A stretch of DNA of 64,000 nucleotides, taken from positions 83,840 through 147,839 of the forward strand of contig QFXG01000016.1 of the NCBI GenBank assembly GCA_003402285.1, given 5' to 3'. The translations under genes were made by a program, and so were the position numbers. Of this stretch, positions 46,364 to 55,486 are shown one piece after another; position 1 is the first letter of the stretch; each line of letters starts with the position of its first letter. The notes beneath the pieces are model-generated. The model ran no database searches. It saw only the letters and a program-made list of their open reading frames with translations, and had not been told where the DNA came from. The stretch is from Candidatus Nitrotoga sp. SPKER. Lineage in GTDB: Bacteria > Pseudomonadota > Gammaproteobacteria > Burkholderiales > Gallionellaceae.

Positions 46364-47899
46364 TTACTTAGCGTTATAGTTTAAGTCAGTGCGACGATTT
46401 TGTGACCACGCGGCCTCATTATGTGCAGTAGACATCGGCTTTTCTTCACCGTAACTAATCGACTCAATCTGACTTTCTTTAACACCACCCGCTAACAACA
46501 TCTTCTTCACACCATCGGCACGACGTTGACCCAAGGCCAAATTGTACTCACTACTCCCTCGCTCATCGGCATGACCTTCCAGACGCACTGATCGATTTTG
46601 ATGTTCCGCCAGATACTTGGCATGAGCTTGTACCGTGCGCTTATCCTGTTCTTGTACGGCATCAGTATCGTTTGGATAAAAGATACTACGCTTAGCCAAC
46701 AAGCTACTCGGAATATTAAGAGAATCTTCAACCACTGCTTCCCGTGCTGCAGCTGCTTTAGCAGCATCTCGTGCAGCATTAGCCTTAGCAGCATTCTGCG
46801 CAGCAGACGCATTAGCCGCCTCACGTACAGCTGCCGCATCAGCAGCTGCCTGTGCAGCAGACGCTTTGGCGGCTTCAAGTTCCGCAGCCACCTTAGCGGT
46901 ATTAGCCGTTTCCCGAGCAGCCGCCGCACTAGCCGCCTCACGTGCAGCTGCCGCCTCAGCAGCTGCCTGTGCAGCAGATGCCTTGACCGCCTCAAGTTCT
47001 GCCGCGACTTTGGCGGCGTTAGCCGCTTCCCTCGCCGCAGCCGCACTAGCTGCTTCGCGTGCCGCTGCCGCATCCGCGGCTGCCTGCGCTGCAGCCGCCT
47101 TAGCTGCTTCCAATTCCAACGCGACCTTAGTCGCATTAGCCGCATCCCGCTCAGCGGCCGCACTAGCCGCTTCGCGTGCCGCTGCCGCATCTGCTGCTGC
47201 CCGCGCAGCAGCCACATTAGCTGCTTCCAGTGCAGCATTTTGCACTTCGGCAGCCTGAGCCGCTGCTAGTAATGCAGCCTCATCAGCTGCAGCCTTTGCA
47301 GCAGCTGCTTTAGCAGCTTCCAAGGCAGCATTTTGCACCTCAGCAGCACGAGCCTCTGCCAACAATGCAGCCTCATCAGCTGCAGCCTTTGCAGCAGCTG
47401 CTTTAGCAGCTTCCAAGGCAGCATTTTGCACCTCAGCAGCACGAGCCTCTGCCAATGCGGTCTCTTCAGCCTCAGCCTTCGCAGCAGCTACTTTGGCAGC
47501 TTCCACGGCAGCGTTTTGTACCTCAGCAGCACGAGCCTCTGCCAATGCGGTCTCTTCAGCCTCAGCCTTCGCAGCAGCTACTTTGGCAGCTTCCACGGCA
47601 GCATTTTGTACCTCAGCAGCACGAGCCTCTGCCAATGCAACCTCTTCAGCCACTGCCTTTGCCGCTGCCTCTTGATCTGCCGTACCGTTAGAAATAGAAG
47701 CTGAATTAGAAGATTGAGACGCGTTGTTTTGATCATTCAAGACATCAACTCCCACAGATGCACCAGGAGCAGAATCAACCACTGCTGACGAAGACGCAGC
47801 TGCCCGCCCTCTCTTTTTAAGGTCACCCACAGGCGGTTCGTCGCTGGCACAAGCAACTAATAAGCTCGCCAACAATACTCCAATCACTATGTTTTTCAT
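46364..47899 (-). CDS. pal: Pal lipoprotein with expanded Ala-rich stalk
   Basis: 511 residues; ordinary Pal is about 170. The lipobox (ASLLVAC) predicts an outer-membrane lipoprotein, followed by a Ser/Asp-rich segment and about 310 residues (roughly 75-390) rich in Ala, Glu and Lys in repeat units of about 30 residues (AAEVQNAA-EAAK-AAAKA types). Then the OmpA-like domain (SIFYPNDTD...GHADERGSSEYNLALGQRRADGVKK). The stalk resembles a long single alpha-helix or coiled coil, like the TolA stalk. Nine bases before cpoB, after tolB. Confidence 0.93.
   Translation of the reverse strand: MKNIVIGVLLASLLVACASDEPPVGDLKKRGRAAASSSAVVDSAPGASVGVDVLNDQNNASQSSNSASISNGTADQEAAAKAVAEEVALAEARAAEVQNAAVEAAKVAAAKAEAEETALAEARAAEVQNAAVEAAKVAAAKAEAEETALAEARAAEVQNAALEAAKAAAAKAAADEAALLAEARAAEVQNAALEAAKAAAAKAAADEAALLAAAQAAEVQNAALEAANVAAARAAADAAAAREAASAAAERDAANATKVALELEAAKAAAAQAAADAAAAREAASAAAAREAANAAKVAAELEAVKASAAQAAAEAAAAREAASAAAARETANTAKVAAELEAAKASAAQAAADAAAVREAANASAAQNAAKANAARDAAKAAAAREAVVEDSLNIPSSLLAKRSIFYPNDTDAVQEQDKRTVQAHAKYLAEHQNRSVRLEGHADERGSSEYNLALGQRRADGVKKMLLAGGVKESQIESISYGEEKPMSTAHNEAAWSQNRRTDLNYNAK
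47270..47640. repeat. Tandem repeats of about 90 bp in the pal stalk
   Basis: 47431-47520 and 47521-47610 are 90-bp copies differing at one base; 47275-47367 and the following copy are 93-bp copies of a related unit. They encode 30- and 31-residue Ala-rich blocks. High identity indicates recent tandem duplication. Confidence 0.9.
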
Positions 47900-47928
47900 C
47901 CTCTATTCCTTATCCCTAATAAATAATG

Positions 47929-49188
47929 TTACTGCTTCAAAAAAGGCCCCCAAGTCGGCTCACGAACATCCCCTGCCTGTGAGGACAACTTCTGCTTAAC
48001 CCTGCCATCGCTGGAAACGATGGCCAGTATACCACGGCCCTGCGCCTCGGTTGCAAACAGGACCAGCTTTCCGTTGGGTGAAAAACTTGGTCGCTTTTCC
48101 CAACCACCTTCAGTCAACAACTGCATTTGCCTAGTCTGAAAATCCTGAACGGCAATGTTAAATCGCCCATTACTTTGATGCGCAAAAACAAAACTCTTGC
48201 CGTCGGGACTATATCGCGGAGAGAAATTATTGCCACCCTCAAAAGTCAATCGCTCGGCAGTTTTCCCCTCCACTGGCATCCTGTAAATTTGCGCACTGCC
48301 TCCACGATCAGATGTAAACAACAAAGATTGTCCATCCGGAGAAAAGCTAGGCTCTGTATCAATCGCACCACTAAACGTAAGACGACGCAAATCAGTGCCA
48401 TCGGAACGAACAAGGTATATCTGCGGACTGCCATCGCGCGTCAGCACAACGGCAAGATGTTTGCCATCCGGTGCCCATACTGGGGCACTATTACTTCCCC
48501 GTGCATTAGAAAGCACTGTTCGTTGATTGGTCACTAACGACTGTACATATACAACCGCATGACCCTGCTCTAATGTCACATAGGTAAGCTGACTGCCATC
48601 TGGCGACCATGCTGGCGACATAATAGGCTCATTGATCGACAACACAACTCGGTCGTTAAAACCATCGCTATCTGCCACTACCAGACGGTTATTCTTACCT
48701 TGCCGATTTACGTACGCAATACGCGTGCTGAATACCCCAGGATTACCCGTGAGCTTTTCATATATCAGATCGGCAATGCGATGGCCGATGGCACGCATTT
48801 GATCGCCTTTAGCGGTTACGGCTTGGCCAAACAACTCGGTTTGCTTAACTGCATCGAGCAAACGGAATTTAACAGTGACCCGACCATCCTGCTGCGCCTC
48901 CACACTACCAATAGCTAAAGCTTCCACACCACGCCAATCGGCATATACGACCTCGGATGGTTCATGCGGTGTCTTGTTCGTCGGATTAACCAATCGGAAT
49001 AATCCACTGCGCTTCAAATCCAAGGACACTACTTCAGTAATGCTCTGAGCAAGCTTGTTTTCGTTGGCAAACGGCACAATGGCTACCGGAATCTGGCGTT
49101 CTCCTGCCCCTACAATATCAATGGTCAGTGCAGCACGAGCGGGTAAAGCGGCACAAAGCAACACCAGCAAAATCCAATAACGTAACAT
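47929..49188 (-). CDS. tolB: Tol-Pal system beta-propeller protein TolB
   Basis: 419 residues from ATG 49188 (GAGAGGAGTGAAT upstream). Signal peptide cut after PARA, N-terminal domain (LTIDIVGAGERQIPVAIVPF), then a six-bladed propeller with the repeated SPDG motifs (SPAWSPDGSQLTYVT, EPSFSPDGQSLLFTSDRGG, SPRYSPDGKSFVFAHQ). A periplasmic partner of Pal and TolA. It lies between tolA and pal in the standard order. Confidence 0.97.
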   Translation of the reverse strand: MLRYWILLVLLCAALPARAALTIDIVGAGERQIPVAIVPFANENKLAQSITEVVSLDLKRSGLFRLVNPTNKTPHEPSEVVYADWRGVEALAIGSVEAQQDGRVTVKFRLLDAVKQTELFGQAVTAKGDQMRAIGHRIADLIYEKLTGNPGVFSTRIAYVNRQGKNNRLVVADSDGFNDRVVLSINEPIMSPAWSPDGSQLTYVTLEQGHAVVYVQSLVTNQRTVLSNARGSNSAPVWAPDGKHLAVVLTRDGSPQIYLVRSDGTDLRRLTFSGAIDTEPSFSPDGQSLLFTSDRGGSAQIYRMPVEGKTAERLTFEGGNNFSPRYSPDGKSFVFAHQSNGRFNIAVQDFQTRQMQLLTEGGWEKRPSFSPNGKLVLFATEAQGRGILAIVSSDGRVKQKLSSQAGDVREPTWGPFLKQ

Positions 49189-49206
49189 ATTCACTCCTCT
49201 CATAAA

Positions 49207-50661
49207 CTATTCCTTTGGGCTAAATTTGAGATGCAATTCACGAAAATTGTTGAATAGCGCCGCATCTGGCGGCAAGGGCAACGGCTCCGCTTTCTTAATG
49301 GCGCGTTCCACCGCACTGTCATACGCCGCGTTCCCACTCGGCTTAACCAATATTGCATTTAACACCATACCGCCAGGCAGTAAGGTTACGTCAAATTCCG
49401 CACGCGCATTATACGGTATATCCGGCAGCATCACGATGTTGCGGCGTATTTTGGCGATGATTTTGGCCTTATATTCAGCCACCTCTTTGCCTATGGCTGC
49501 TGCCTGTGCGGCACGTGCGCGCTCTTGCTCAGCCTGAGCTTTTTGCTCAGCACGCGCACGCTCCTGTTCAACTTTTGCTCTCTGTTCGGCTTGCGCCTTT
49601 TGCTCTGCCTGCTCCTTCTGTTCCTCTAACAATTTTTGCTCGGCATGCGCCCTCTGTCTCGCCCGCTCTTTTTCTTCGGCCTGCTCTTTCTTTTCAGCCA
49701 GGGCTTTCTGTTTCGCTTGAATTTTTCGTTCGGCCTCAGCTTTTTGTTCCATTTCAGCTTTTTGTTCCATTTCAGCTTTTCGTTCGGCTTCAGCTTTTCG
49801 TTCAGCTTCAGCTCTTCGTTCAGCTTCAGCTCTTCGTTCCGCCTGTATCTTTTGTTTAGCTAACGCTTTCTGCTCAGCCTGGGTTTTCTGTTCAGCCTGA
49901 GCCTTTTGCTCCGCTTCAACCTTCTGCTCTGCCTCAATCTTATGTTCGGCTTGAGCCTTCAATTTAGACTGAGCATCCGCCTTTTCTATTTGACGCTTTG
50001 CCTCAGACTTCAGAGCTTCTTGAAATTTTTCCTGCAATCGTTTTTTTTCAGCTAATTCGAAATCAGCTTTCAGTGACGCCGCAGATTTCACTGGCTCAAT
50101 TACTTTAGATGGCTCGGCTTTTTCCAATTCAGCTTTAAGGTTACGACGTATTTTGGCAACAATATCAGCCTGCTCGGCACGAGCGCGTTCATGTTCAGCC
50201 CGCACCTTCTGCTCTTCAATCATCTTCTGTTCAGCCTGCGCTCTCTGTTCAGCCAACACCTTTTGCTCAGCCTGCACTTTCAATTTTTCCTGTCTCTTTT
50301 GCTCGGCCTGCACATTCGTTTTTTCTATTTGCCGCTTAGGCTCTATTTTTATCGGCTTGGATTTTTCCTGATGCCTTTTCTTTTGAGATAAAACTATATC
50401 AGCCTTAGGTAGCGCCACAGGCGGCACAGGCTTACTCAACTTGGGTCGCTCAATCGGTGGTTTAGGAGGCTCAACGTTAACTGGGGTTGGAGCCGCCTCG
50501 ATTCCAGGCAAACTATCCCAAATATCCACTACCATACCCTGTGGAGGTTGCGCCTTCCAGCTGGCACCAAAATATAACAGCACGAAAAATGCGCAATGAA
50601 CAGCCAATGCCAATGCCCCAGCACGAAGCTTGTAGGGTTTGGCATACACGATCGCGCTCAT
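49207..50661 (-). CDS. tolA: TolA, inner-membrane to periplasm stalk protein
   Basis: 484 residues (421 in E. coli). One N-terminal membrane helix (about 14-33), a Pro-rich segment (55-80), a long charged helical stalk of AEQK/AEQR repeats (about 88-385) and a C-terminal TolA domain (NIVMLPDIPYNARAEFDVTLLPGGMVLN...). The stalk holds two related halves: KKRHQEK...KRQIEKTNVQAEQK with IVAKIRRNL, and KKRLQEK...KRQIEKADAQ with IIAKIRRNI. It couples proton-motive force from TolQR to Pal release. The start overlaps the tolR stop (ATGA). Confidence 0.95.
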   Translation of the reverse strand: MSAIVYAKPYKLRAGALALAVHCAFFVLLYFGASWKAQPPQGMVVDIWDSLPGIEAAPTPVNVEPPKPPIERPKLSKPVPPVALPKADIVLSQKKRHQEKSKPIKIEPKRQIEKTNVQAEQKRQEKLKVQAEQKVLAEQRAQAEQKMIEEQKVRAEHERARAEQADIVAKIRRNLKAELEKAEPSKVIEPVKSAASLKADFELAEKKRLQEKFQEALKSEAKRQIEKADAQSKLKAQAEHKIEAEQKVEAEQKAQAEQKTQAEQKALAKQKIQAERRAEAERRAEAERKAEAERKAEMEQKAEMEQKAEAERKIQAKQKALAEKKEQAEEKERARQRAHAEQKLLEEQKEQAEQKAQAEQRAKVEQERARAEQKAQAEQERARAAQAAAIGKEVAEYKAKIIAKIRRNIVMLPDIPYNARAEFDVTLLPGGMVLNAILVKPSGNAAYDSAVERAIKKAEPLPLPPDAALFNNFRELHLKFSPKE

Positions 50662-51080
50662 CGCCCCGTGGTTTGCGCCAACAGACCAACCTTCTTAATC
50701 TGTTGCCGTTGCAACACATCCATCATACTAATCACTTCTTCATAGCGCACATTTTTGTCGGCAGAAATTACAACGGGCTGATCCACGTTCTGTGCCTGCT
50801 TTTGCTTGAGGAGCTCAATTAATTCCTCGCGTGTAACGCTCTGCTCCTGCCCCTTCTTACTTCGATCATTCAGCGCCAGCGTGGTGTCTTTTTTTATTAT
50901 CACTTCTAAAGGTGCAACAGGCGGCGCGAGCGATTTTCCCACGCTGGGCAAATCGATCTGCCCAGGGTTCATTAATGGCGCTGTAATCATAAATATCACT
51001 AATAATACCAACATCACGTCGATATAAGGCACGACGTTAATATCACTCATTGGACGCATAGCAGAACGGCGGGGAATCAT
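50658..51080 (-). CDS. tolR: TolR, proton channel component
   Basis: 140 residues. One membrane helix with the essential Asp (VVPYIDVMLVLLVIFMITAP, Asp about 21) and a periplasmic domain with the ISADKNVRYEEVISMMDVLQ pattern. Forms with TolQ the proton-driven motor that energises TolA. Overlaps both neighbours by four bases. Confidence 0.96.
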   Translation of the reverse strand: MIPRRSAMRPMSDINVVPYIDVMLVLLVIFMITAPLMNPGQIDLPSVGKSLAPPVAPLEVIIKKDTTLALNDRSKKGQEQSVTREELIELLKQKQAQNVDQPVVISADKNVRYEEVISMMDVLQRQQIKKVGLLAQTTGR

Positions 51081-51751
51081 GGCTGACGTTGCAGTACGTT
51101 AGAAAATTCTTCCATAAAAATCTCAAAGCGTGATGCCAAGCGCGTAATATCATGCGAATAACGGTTGTAAGCAACCACGGCAGGAATAGCAGCGAACAAA
51201 CCCATCGCAGTAGCAATTAATGCCTCGGCAATGCCTGGCGCAACATGTGCCAATGTAGCTTGACCAACATTTGCCAACCCACGGAATGCATTCATAATTC
51301 CCCACACTGTACCGAATAACCCAACATAAGGACTGACCGAACCAACTGTAGCCAGAAAAGCCAGATGCGATTCAAGAATATCCATCTCACGCTGATAAGT
51401 GGCACGCATGGCACGACGCGTACCATCCATCACCGCATTGTTGTCCATACCATGTTTCTTTTTAAGCTTAAGGAACTCAGTGAAGCCAGCTGCAAAAATT
51501 CGTCCCATACTGCCCGAATCACCACGCATTACAGAAGTATTTTGATACAACCTATTAAGGTCATCATTATTCCAGAATGATTCTTCAAATTCCTCACTTT
51601 GCTTCACCGCCTGCCTGACAGTAAACATTTTAAGAAATATGAACCACCATGACATCAATGAAACCAGTAACAATAAACCCATTACCAATTGAACAAGTAC
51701 GCTAGCGTTCTGAATCAAATGGATAAACGATAAATTCTGTGTTACATCCAT
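51077..51751 (-). CDS. tolQ: TolQ, proton channel component
   Basis: 224 residues from ATG 51751, favoured because AGGA lies ten bases upstream; an ATG at 51778 would overlap ybgC. Three membrane helices (about 16-38, 125-150 and 165-190), with the ExbB/TolQ core YVGLFGTVWGIMNAFRGL and VAPGIAEALIATAMGLFAAIPAVVAYN. Pentameric partner of TolR. Confidence 0.95.
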   Translation of the reverse strand: MDVTQNLSFIHLIQNASVLVQLVMGLLLLVSLMSWWFIFLKMFTVRQAVKQSEEFEESFWNNDDLNRLYQNTSVMRGDSGSMGRIFAAGFTEFLKLKKKHGMDNNAVMDGTRRAMRATYQREMDILESHLAFLATVGSVSPYVGLFGTVWGIMNAFRGLANVGQATLAHVAPGIAEALIATAMGLFAAIPAVVAYNRYSHDITRLASRFEIFMEEFSNVLQRQP

Positions 51752-51765
51752 ATTTACAATATCCT

Positions 51766-52185
51766 TTAGTTTTTCCATTGCTCTCGCAATGCTTCCGGCA
51801 CACTCACCGGCTTGAAATTAGCCATTGCTACGCAAACAAGATGTATTTCCGCCTCAACCAGTACATCCTCGCCGCGCAGCACCTGCTGACATAAGGTCAC
51901 GCGACTACGCCCGACATCCTTCAGTTGCACGCTGACAGCAAGTAAATCATCAAGCAAAGCAGGCTTGAGATAATTCAATCTTAATGAACGAACCACAAAT
52001 ACCATACCAAATTCGCTCATCAACCCCTTATTACTGTAACCATAACATTCCCGTAACCACTCAGTCCGTGCACGCTCCAAAAAGTTCACATAACTACCAT
52101 GATATACCACTCCTCCTGCATCGGTGTCTTGGAAAAACACCCGTACTGGCAATGCAAAACTTGATTGATGGGTTGAATGGAGCAT
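51766..52185 (-). CDS. ybgC: Acyl-CoA thioesterase YbgC
   Basis: 139 residues of hot-dog fold with the signature RVFFQDTDAGGVVYHGSYVNFLERARTEWLR; Asp in DTD is the catalytic residue of this family. It hydrolyses acyl-CoA or acyl-ACP and in E. coli interacts with ACP and phospholipid-synthesis proteins. First gene of the tol-pal operon, as in most Proteobacteria. Confidence 0.95.
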   Translation of the reverse strand: MLHSTHQSSFALPVRVFFQDTDAGGVVYHGSYVNFLERARTEWLRECYGYSNKGLMSEFGMVFVVRSLRLNYLKPALLDDLLAVSVQLKDVGRSRVTLCQQVLRGEDVLVEAEIHLVCVAMANFKPVSVPEALREQWKN

Positions 52186-52708
52186 ATTTATTTAATCTTA
52201 GAAAGTTTTTATCACCAAAAATCTAACGTACTGTACTGAACAATGCCATTTATATAGTCAGCCCGCATATTTCTATATTAACAAGGCATCCGTTGAGCCG
52301 ACAACCCCTCCCGACTCCACTATTCTATTTAGTCCGCTCTGAAAGAAGCCTAGTTACATACTTAAGGCTCATATACAACCGCGGATGATCCGAAGGCCAA
52401 CTTAGATCCCGCCGTAGCATCTACGCACACAGTCCGTCACATTGATGTGGTACATCTTTTACGCCATTCAAACCGCCTTGATGCAAATTATTTATGCGAA
52501 TGTAACTTGACACCCCATTCGTCTATCGGATTGTGGAAATCTACAATTAGACTTGGTCCGTATTAAAGTTAACGATATCAATGCCGATAGCGAATTACGT
52601 GGTGAGCTAAATCAGAGTAAACCCAATGGTCTGTCCGTATATTCTGGCAAGGCGACCATTGGTCGGAGCAAAGTGGTATTTGTTTCAAGCCTATCGATAG
52701 AATGAATT
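52186..52708. other. Intergenic region between the tol operon and the pilin operon
   Basis: 520 bases between two divergent operons; both promoters should lie here but I could not define either. A short open stretch on the plus strand (about 52540-52703) has protein-like wording without a recognised family and without a start. Confidence 0.35.
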
Positions 52709-53272
52709 ATGGAAAACACCCCCCCATTATTAGGTAACCCAAAAGTCGGCACATCGCGTGGACAAATGGGGTTCACGCTGATCGAATTACTAATCACAAT
52801 CGTAATCTTAGCAATTTTGCTGGCAATCGCTGTGCCCAATTTCATTACGTTTGTGCAAAACAGTCGCTTGGTCGGGCAAACGAATGACCTGGTCACCGCA
52901 CTCAATTACGCCAGAAGTGAAGCTATCAAGCGCGGTGTTCGGGTTTCAGTGTGTAGCCGTCTAAACAATACTACCTGTTCGGGTGCAGGTGTATTTAATT
53001 GGGATGCGGGCTGGCTGGTATTTGTTAATCTTAATAACAATGAAGTGATAGACGCAGGCGAAATGGTACTCCAAGTGCGGCAGCCGCTAGAAAATGGCAA
53101 TACGCTACGCACGACGGGGAGACAACGTGTCACGTATCAAAACTCCGGTTTTTCCGGCAATGCTGACACTTTCCGTCTTTGCGACAATCGTGGCACAGCA
53201 AGCGGGCGGGCCATTGCTATCAGTTTGCAAGGTCGGGTATCTACTAGCACAGGAACCACAGCATGCCCCTGA
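52709..53272 (+). CDS. fimT: Type IV minor pilin FimT/FimU-like (GspH family)
   Basis: 187 residues. A leader of 21 residues ends at Gly, then FTLIELLITIVILAILLAIAVPNF is the class III prepilin helix cut and methylated by PilD. The C-terminal beta domain has two Cys near the end (DTFRLCDNRG, TTACP). A priming minor pilin for pilus assembly; some FimT proteins bind DNA in natural transformation, which would fit with comEC here. First gene of fimT-pilV-pilW-pilX-pilY1-pilE; overlaps pilV by ten bases. Confidence 0.9.
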   Translation: MENTPPLLGNPKVGTSRGQMGFTLIELLITIVILAILLAIAVPNFITFVQNSRLVGQTNDLVTALNYARSEAIKRGVRVSVCSRLNNTTCSGAGVFNWDAGWLVFVNLNNNEVIDAGEMVLQVRQPLENGNTLRTTGRQRVTYQNSGFSGNADTFRLCDNRGTASGRAIAISLQGRVSTSTGTTACP

Positions 53273-53799
53273 CAAAAACACAATCTGGCTTTACCCTGCT
53301 CGAAATCCTTGTGACAATTGTAGTGCTGTCACTTGGCTTGCTCGGACTGGCTGGACTGCAAGCTGCCAGCCTGAGCAACAATCAAACTGCCTACTATCGC
53401 AGCATTGCTACCCAGCAGTCATACGACATCGCCGATCGATTACGCGCCAACCTGGCTGGCGCAGGTTCGCTTCATGGTTATAGATATAACAATTTGGCGG
53501 CAGGCCTCCCGGTTGGAAACCCTGACTGCTTCGCTGCGGCGTGCACCCCTGAAAATATGGCCATTTCCGACCATCGTCAGTGGAACAGGGCCAATGCAAC
53601 CTTATTGCCTAACGGCAATGGAACCGTCGTGTGTGCAGATGGCCCTGCTGCTGCAGGATGTACCGCGGCTACAGGCAACTGGGTATTCAACATCACCGTT
53701 ACTTGGACTGAAAAGAGTGTGGGAGGAGGTGCCGATCCGAGCTGCCCGGCGGGATCACCAGCCAACACGCGTTGCTTTGTAACGAGTATCACCCCATGA
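53263..53799 (+). CDS. pilV: Type IV minor pilin PilV
   Basis: 178 residues. A short leader, then GFTLLEILVTIVVLSLGLLGLAGLQ, the PilV-type helix. Body with WNRANATLLPNGNG and the ending SCPAGSPANTRCFVTSITP. A minor pilin that forms the priming complex with FimT/U, PilW, PilX and PilY1. The stop overlaps the pilW start (ATGA). Confidence 0.93.
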   Translation: MPLTKTQSGFTLLEILVTIVVLSLGLLGLAGLQAASLSNNQTAYYRSIATQQSYDIADRLRANLAGAGSLHGYRYNNLAAGLPVGNPDCFAAACTPENMAISDHRQWNRANATLLPNGNGTVVCADGPAAAGCTAATGNWVFNITVTWTEKSVGGGADPSCPAGSPANTRCFVTSITP

Positions 53800-54668
53800 A
53801 AAACCACATGTTTTTGTCTTCGCTCCACAAAGCAACACCTCAACTTGATATACCTAAACATCAAGCAGGTTTTTCGCTAGTAGAACTCATGATTGCAATT
53901 ACGCTGGGCCTGATTGTGCTACTGGCTGTTGGTTCGATTTACATCGGCAGTCGGCAGACCTACCGGGTTCAGGAAGATAACGCTCGCCTTCAGGAAGCGG
54001 GTAGATATGCGCTGGAAGTGCTGGGCCGCAGCATCCGGCAGGCAGGTGCAAATGCGGAAATGAATTTCAACAAAACCGCAACCGCATTGCAATGTAATGT
54101 ACCTGGGATATGCGATGCAATTAGCGGGGTTAATGGTGTCACCGTGACGGATCCTGATACGCTAACAGTGCAATTTTATGCGGGGAGTGAAGAACTCAAT
54201 ACTGGTTTGGGTTTATGGGTGGCTCGTGATTGCGCTGGCGGTATTGCTAACCCTGCATCAGGTGTAGTGGTAACCAACACATTTGACATCACCGCTACCA
54301 ATCTACGATGTACGGGCAGTATAGGAGGCGTGCAGCCACTCGTTGAAAATGTCGAAAATCTTCAAGTTGTATACGGCATTGATACCGATGTTTCCGGAAG
54401 TCCAGATTTTAGGTCAGCTGATTTATATGTGGCAGCGCCCACTGCAGCACAGTGGCCGAATGTCGTGACCGCGCGCGTTTGTGTGGGGATTAGATCGGCC
54501 AATAATGGCCTGACTCCCTCTCCACAAAGATATCTCAACTGTGCGGGTGCGCTAGGTGTCGATACCACGGCGACGGGCTTTACCACAGCATCTGCCGGAG
54601 ATCTGCGCCTGCATCGCAGCTTTGTGGCTACCTACAACCTGCGTAACCGCGTCGCTGCTGCGCCTTAA
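53796..54668 (+). CDS. pilW: Type IV minor pilin PilW
   Basis: 290 residues from ATG 53796. Leader of about 27 residues up to Gly, then FSLVELMIAITLGLIVLLAVGSIYIGSRQTYRVQEDNARLQEAGRYALEVLGRSIRQAG, diagnostic for PilW. Larger beta domain with several Cys. Needed for pilus biogenesis; lies four bases before pilX. Confidence 0.93.
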   Translation: MKNHMFLSSLHKATPQLDIPKHQAGFSLVELMIAITLGLIVLLAVGSIYIGSRQTYRVQEDNARLQEAGRYALEVLGRSIRQAGANAEMNFNKTATALQCNVPGICDAISGVNGVTVTDPDTLTVQFYAGSEELNTGLGLWVARDCAGGIANPASGVVVTNTFDITATNLRCTGSIGGVQPLVENVENLQVVYGIDTDVSGSPDFRSADLYVAAPTAAQWPNVVTARVCVGIRSANNGLTPSPQRYLNCAGALGVDTTATGFTTASAGDLRLHRSFVATYNLRNRVAAAP

Positions 54669-54672
54669 GATC

Positions 54673-55239
54673 ATGGTAAATCAACACTGTAATACTCAAT
54701 CCGTTAATCGCCAGCATGGTGTCGCCTTGATTACCGGACTGATTTTCCTGGTGGTATTAACTTTGATTTCCATCACGGCAGCGCGCATGTCCAGTCTTGA
54801 AGAACGCATGTCGGGCAACCTGCGGGATCGCTCATTGGCCATGCAGGCAGCCGAGATGGCGTTGCGTGATGCCGAGCGTGATATTCGTGGGGGCACAGGC
54901 ATTATTCGCACACCAGCAATTTCCGGGCTGACCAACTTCGACTCAACCTGCACTGCTGGCCTGTGTTACAACGGACTCGCAGGGAATGCTAACGGGACAA
55001 ATTGGACTACCACTCCAATCTGGAGCGTGGTCAGTATGACGGCTGCCCCCAGCGTTGCGTATGGCACAAATACGGGCGCGACAAGTATTGCCGGGCTTTC
55101 GGCGCAGCCGCGTTACATCATCGAAGGTATAGAAAAAAACGGATCAGGTACCGCTATTTATTACTACCGTATTACCGTGCGTGCACAAGGCGCAAACGCC
55201 AATACGGTGGTGTGGTTGCAGGAAGTATACAGATACTAG
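54673..55239 (+). CDS. pilX: Type IV minor pilin PilX
   Basis: 188 residues from ATG 54673. RQHG then VALITGLIFLVVLTLISITAARMSSLEERMSGNLRDRSLAMQAAEMALRDAERDI is the PilX N-terminal pattern, with the conserved Glu replaced by other residues, as is usual for PilX/GspK-like pilins. Contributes to the pilus tip complex with PilY1. The next gene starts 247 bases later. Confidence 0.9.
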   Translation: MVNQHCNTQSVNRQHGVALITGLIFLVVLTLISITAARMSSLEERMSGNLRDRSLAMQAAEMALRDAERDIRGGTGIIRTPAISGLTNFDSTCTAGLCYNGLAGNANGTNWTTTPIWSVVSMTAAPSVAYGTNTGATSIAGLSAQPRYIIEGIEKNGSGTAIYYYRITVRAQGANANTVVWLQEVYRY

Positions 55240-55486
55240 CAGTGTGCTTAATCGAAAAAATAGAGCTATGAAAACCATCTGCGGCCACATTACACAATCG
55301 ACCTTATTCCAACTTCCGTCCCTCTTCTTGGAGAAAGTATATGGATTAATAGGAATGATGTATCGGAGCACAGATAATTCCATTCCGTATTACTGCATGT
55401 GGCGCTAAATTTTTTACTTGTGCCTTTTCTTGCCTGGAAATTTGAATTTAGGCGCCCTTAACAACTGATTCAAAGGAGTGCATTTT

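Noticed and set aside
47270..47640. Regular repeats of about 90 bp as a CRISPR or other repeat array
   Set aside because: They are coding repeats of the Pal stalk with no unique spacers.
47333..47704. Plus-strand open frames opposite pal
   Set aside because: Antisense shadows of an Ala-rich coding repeat; low-complexity Ser/Leu/Cys proteins without ribosome sites.
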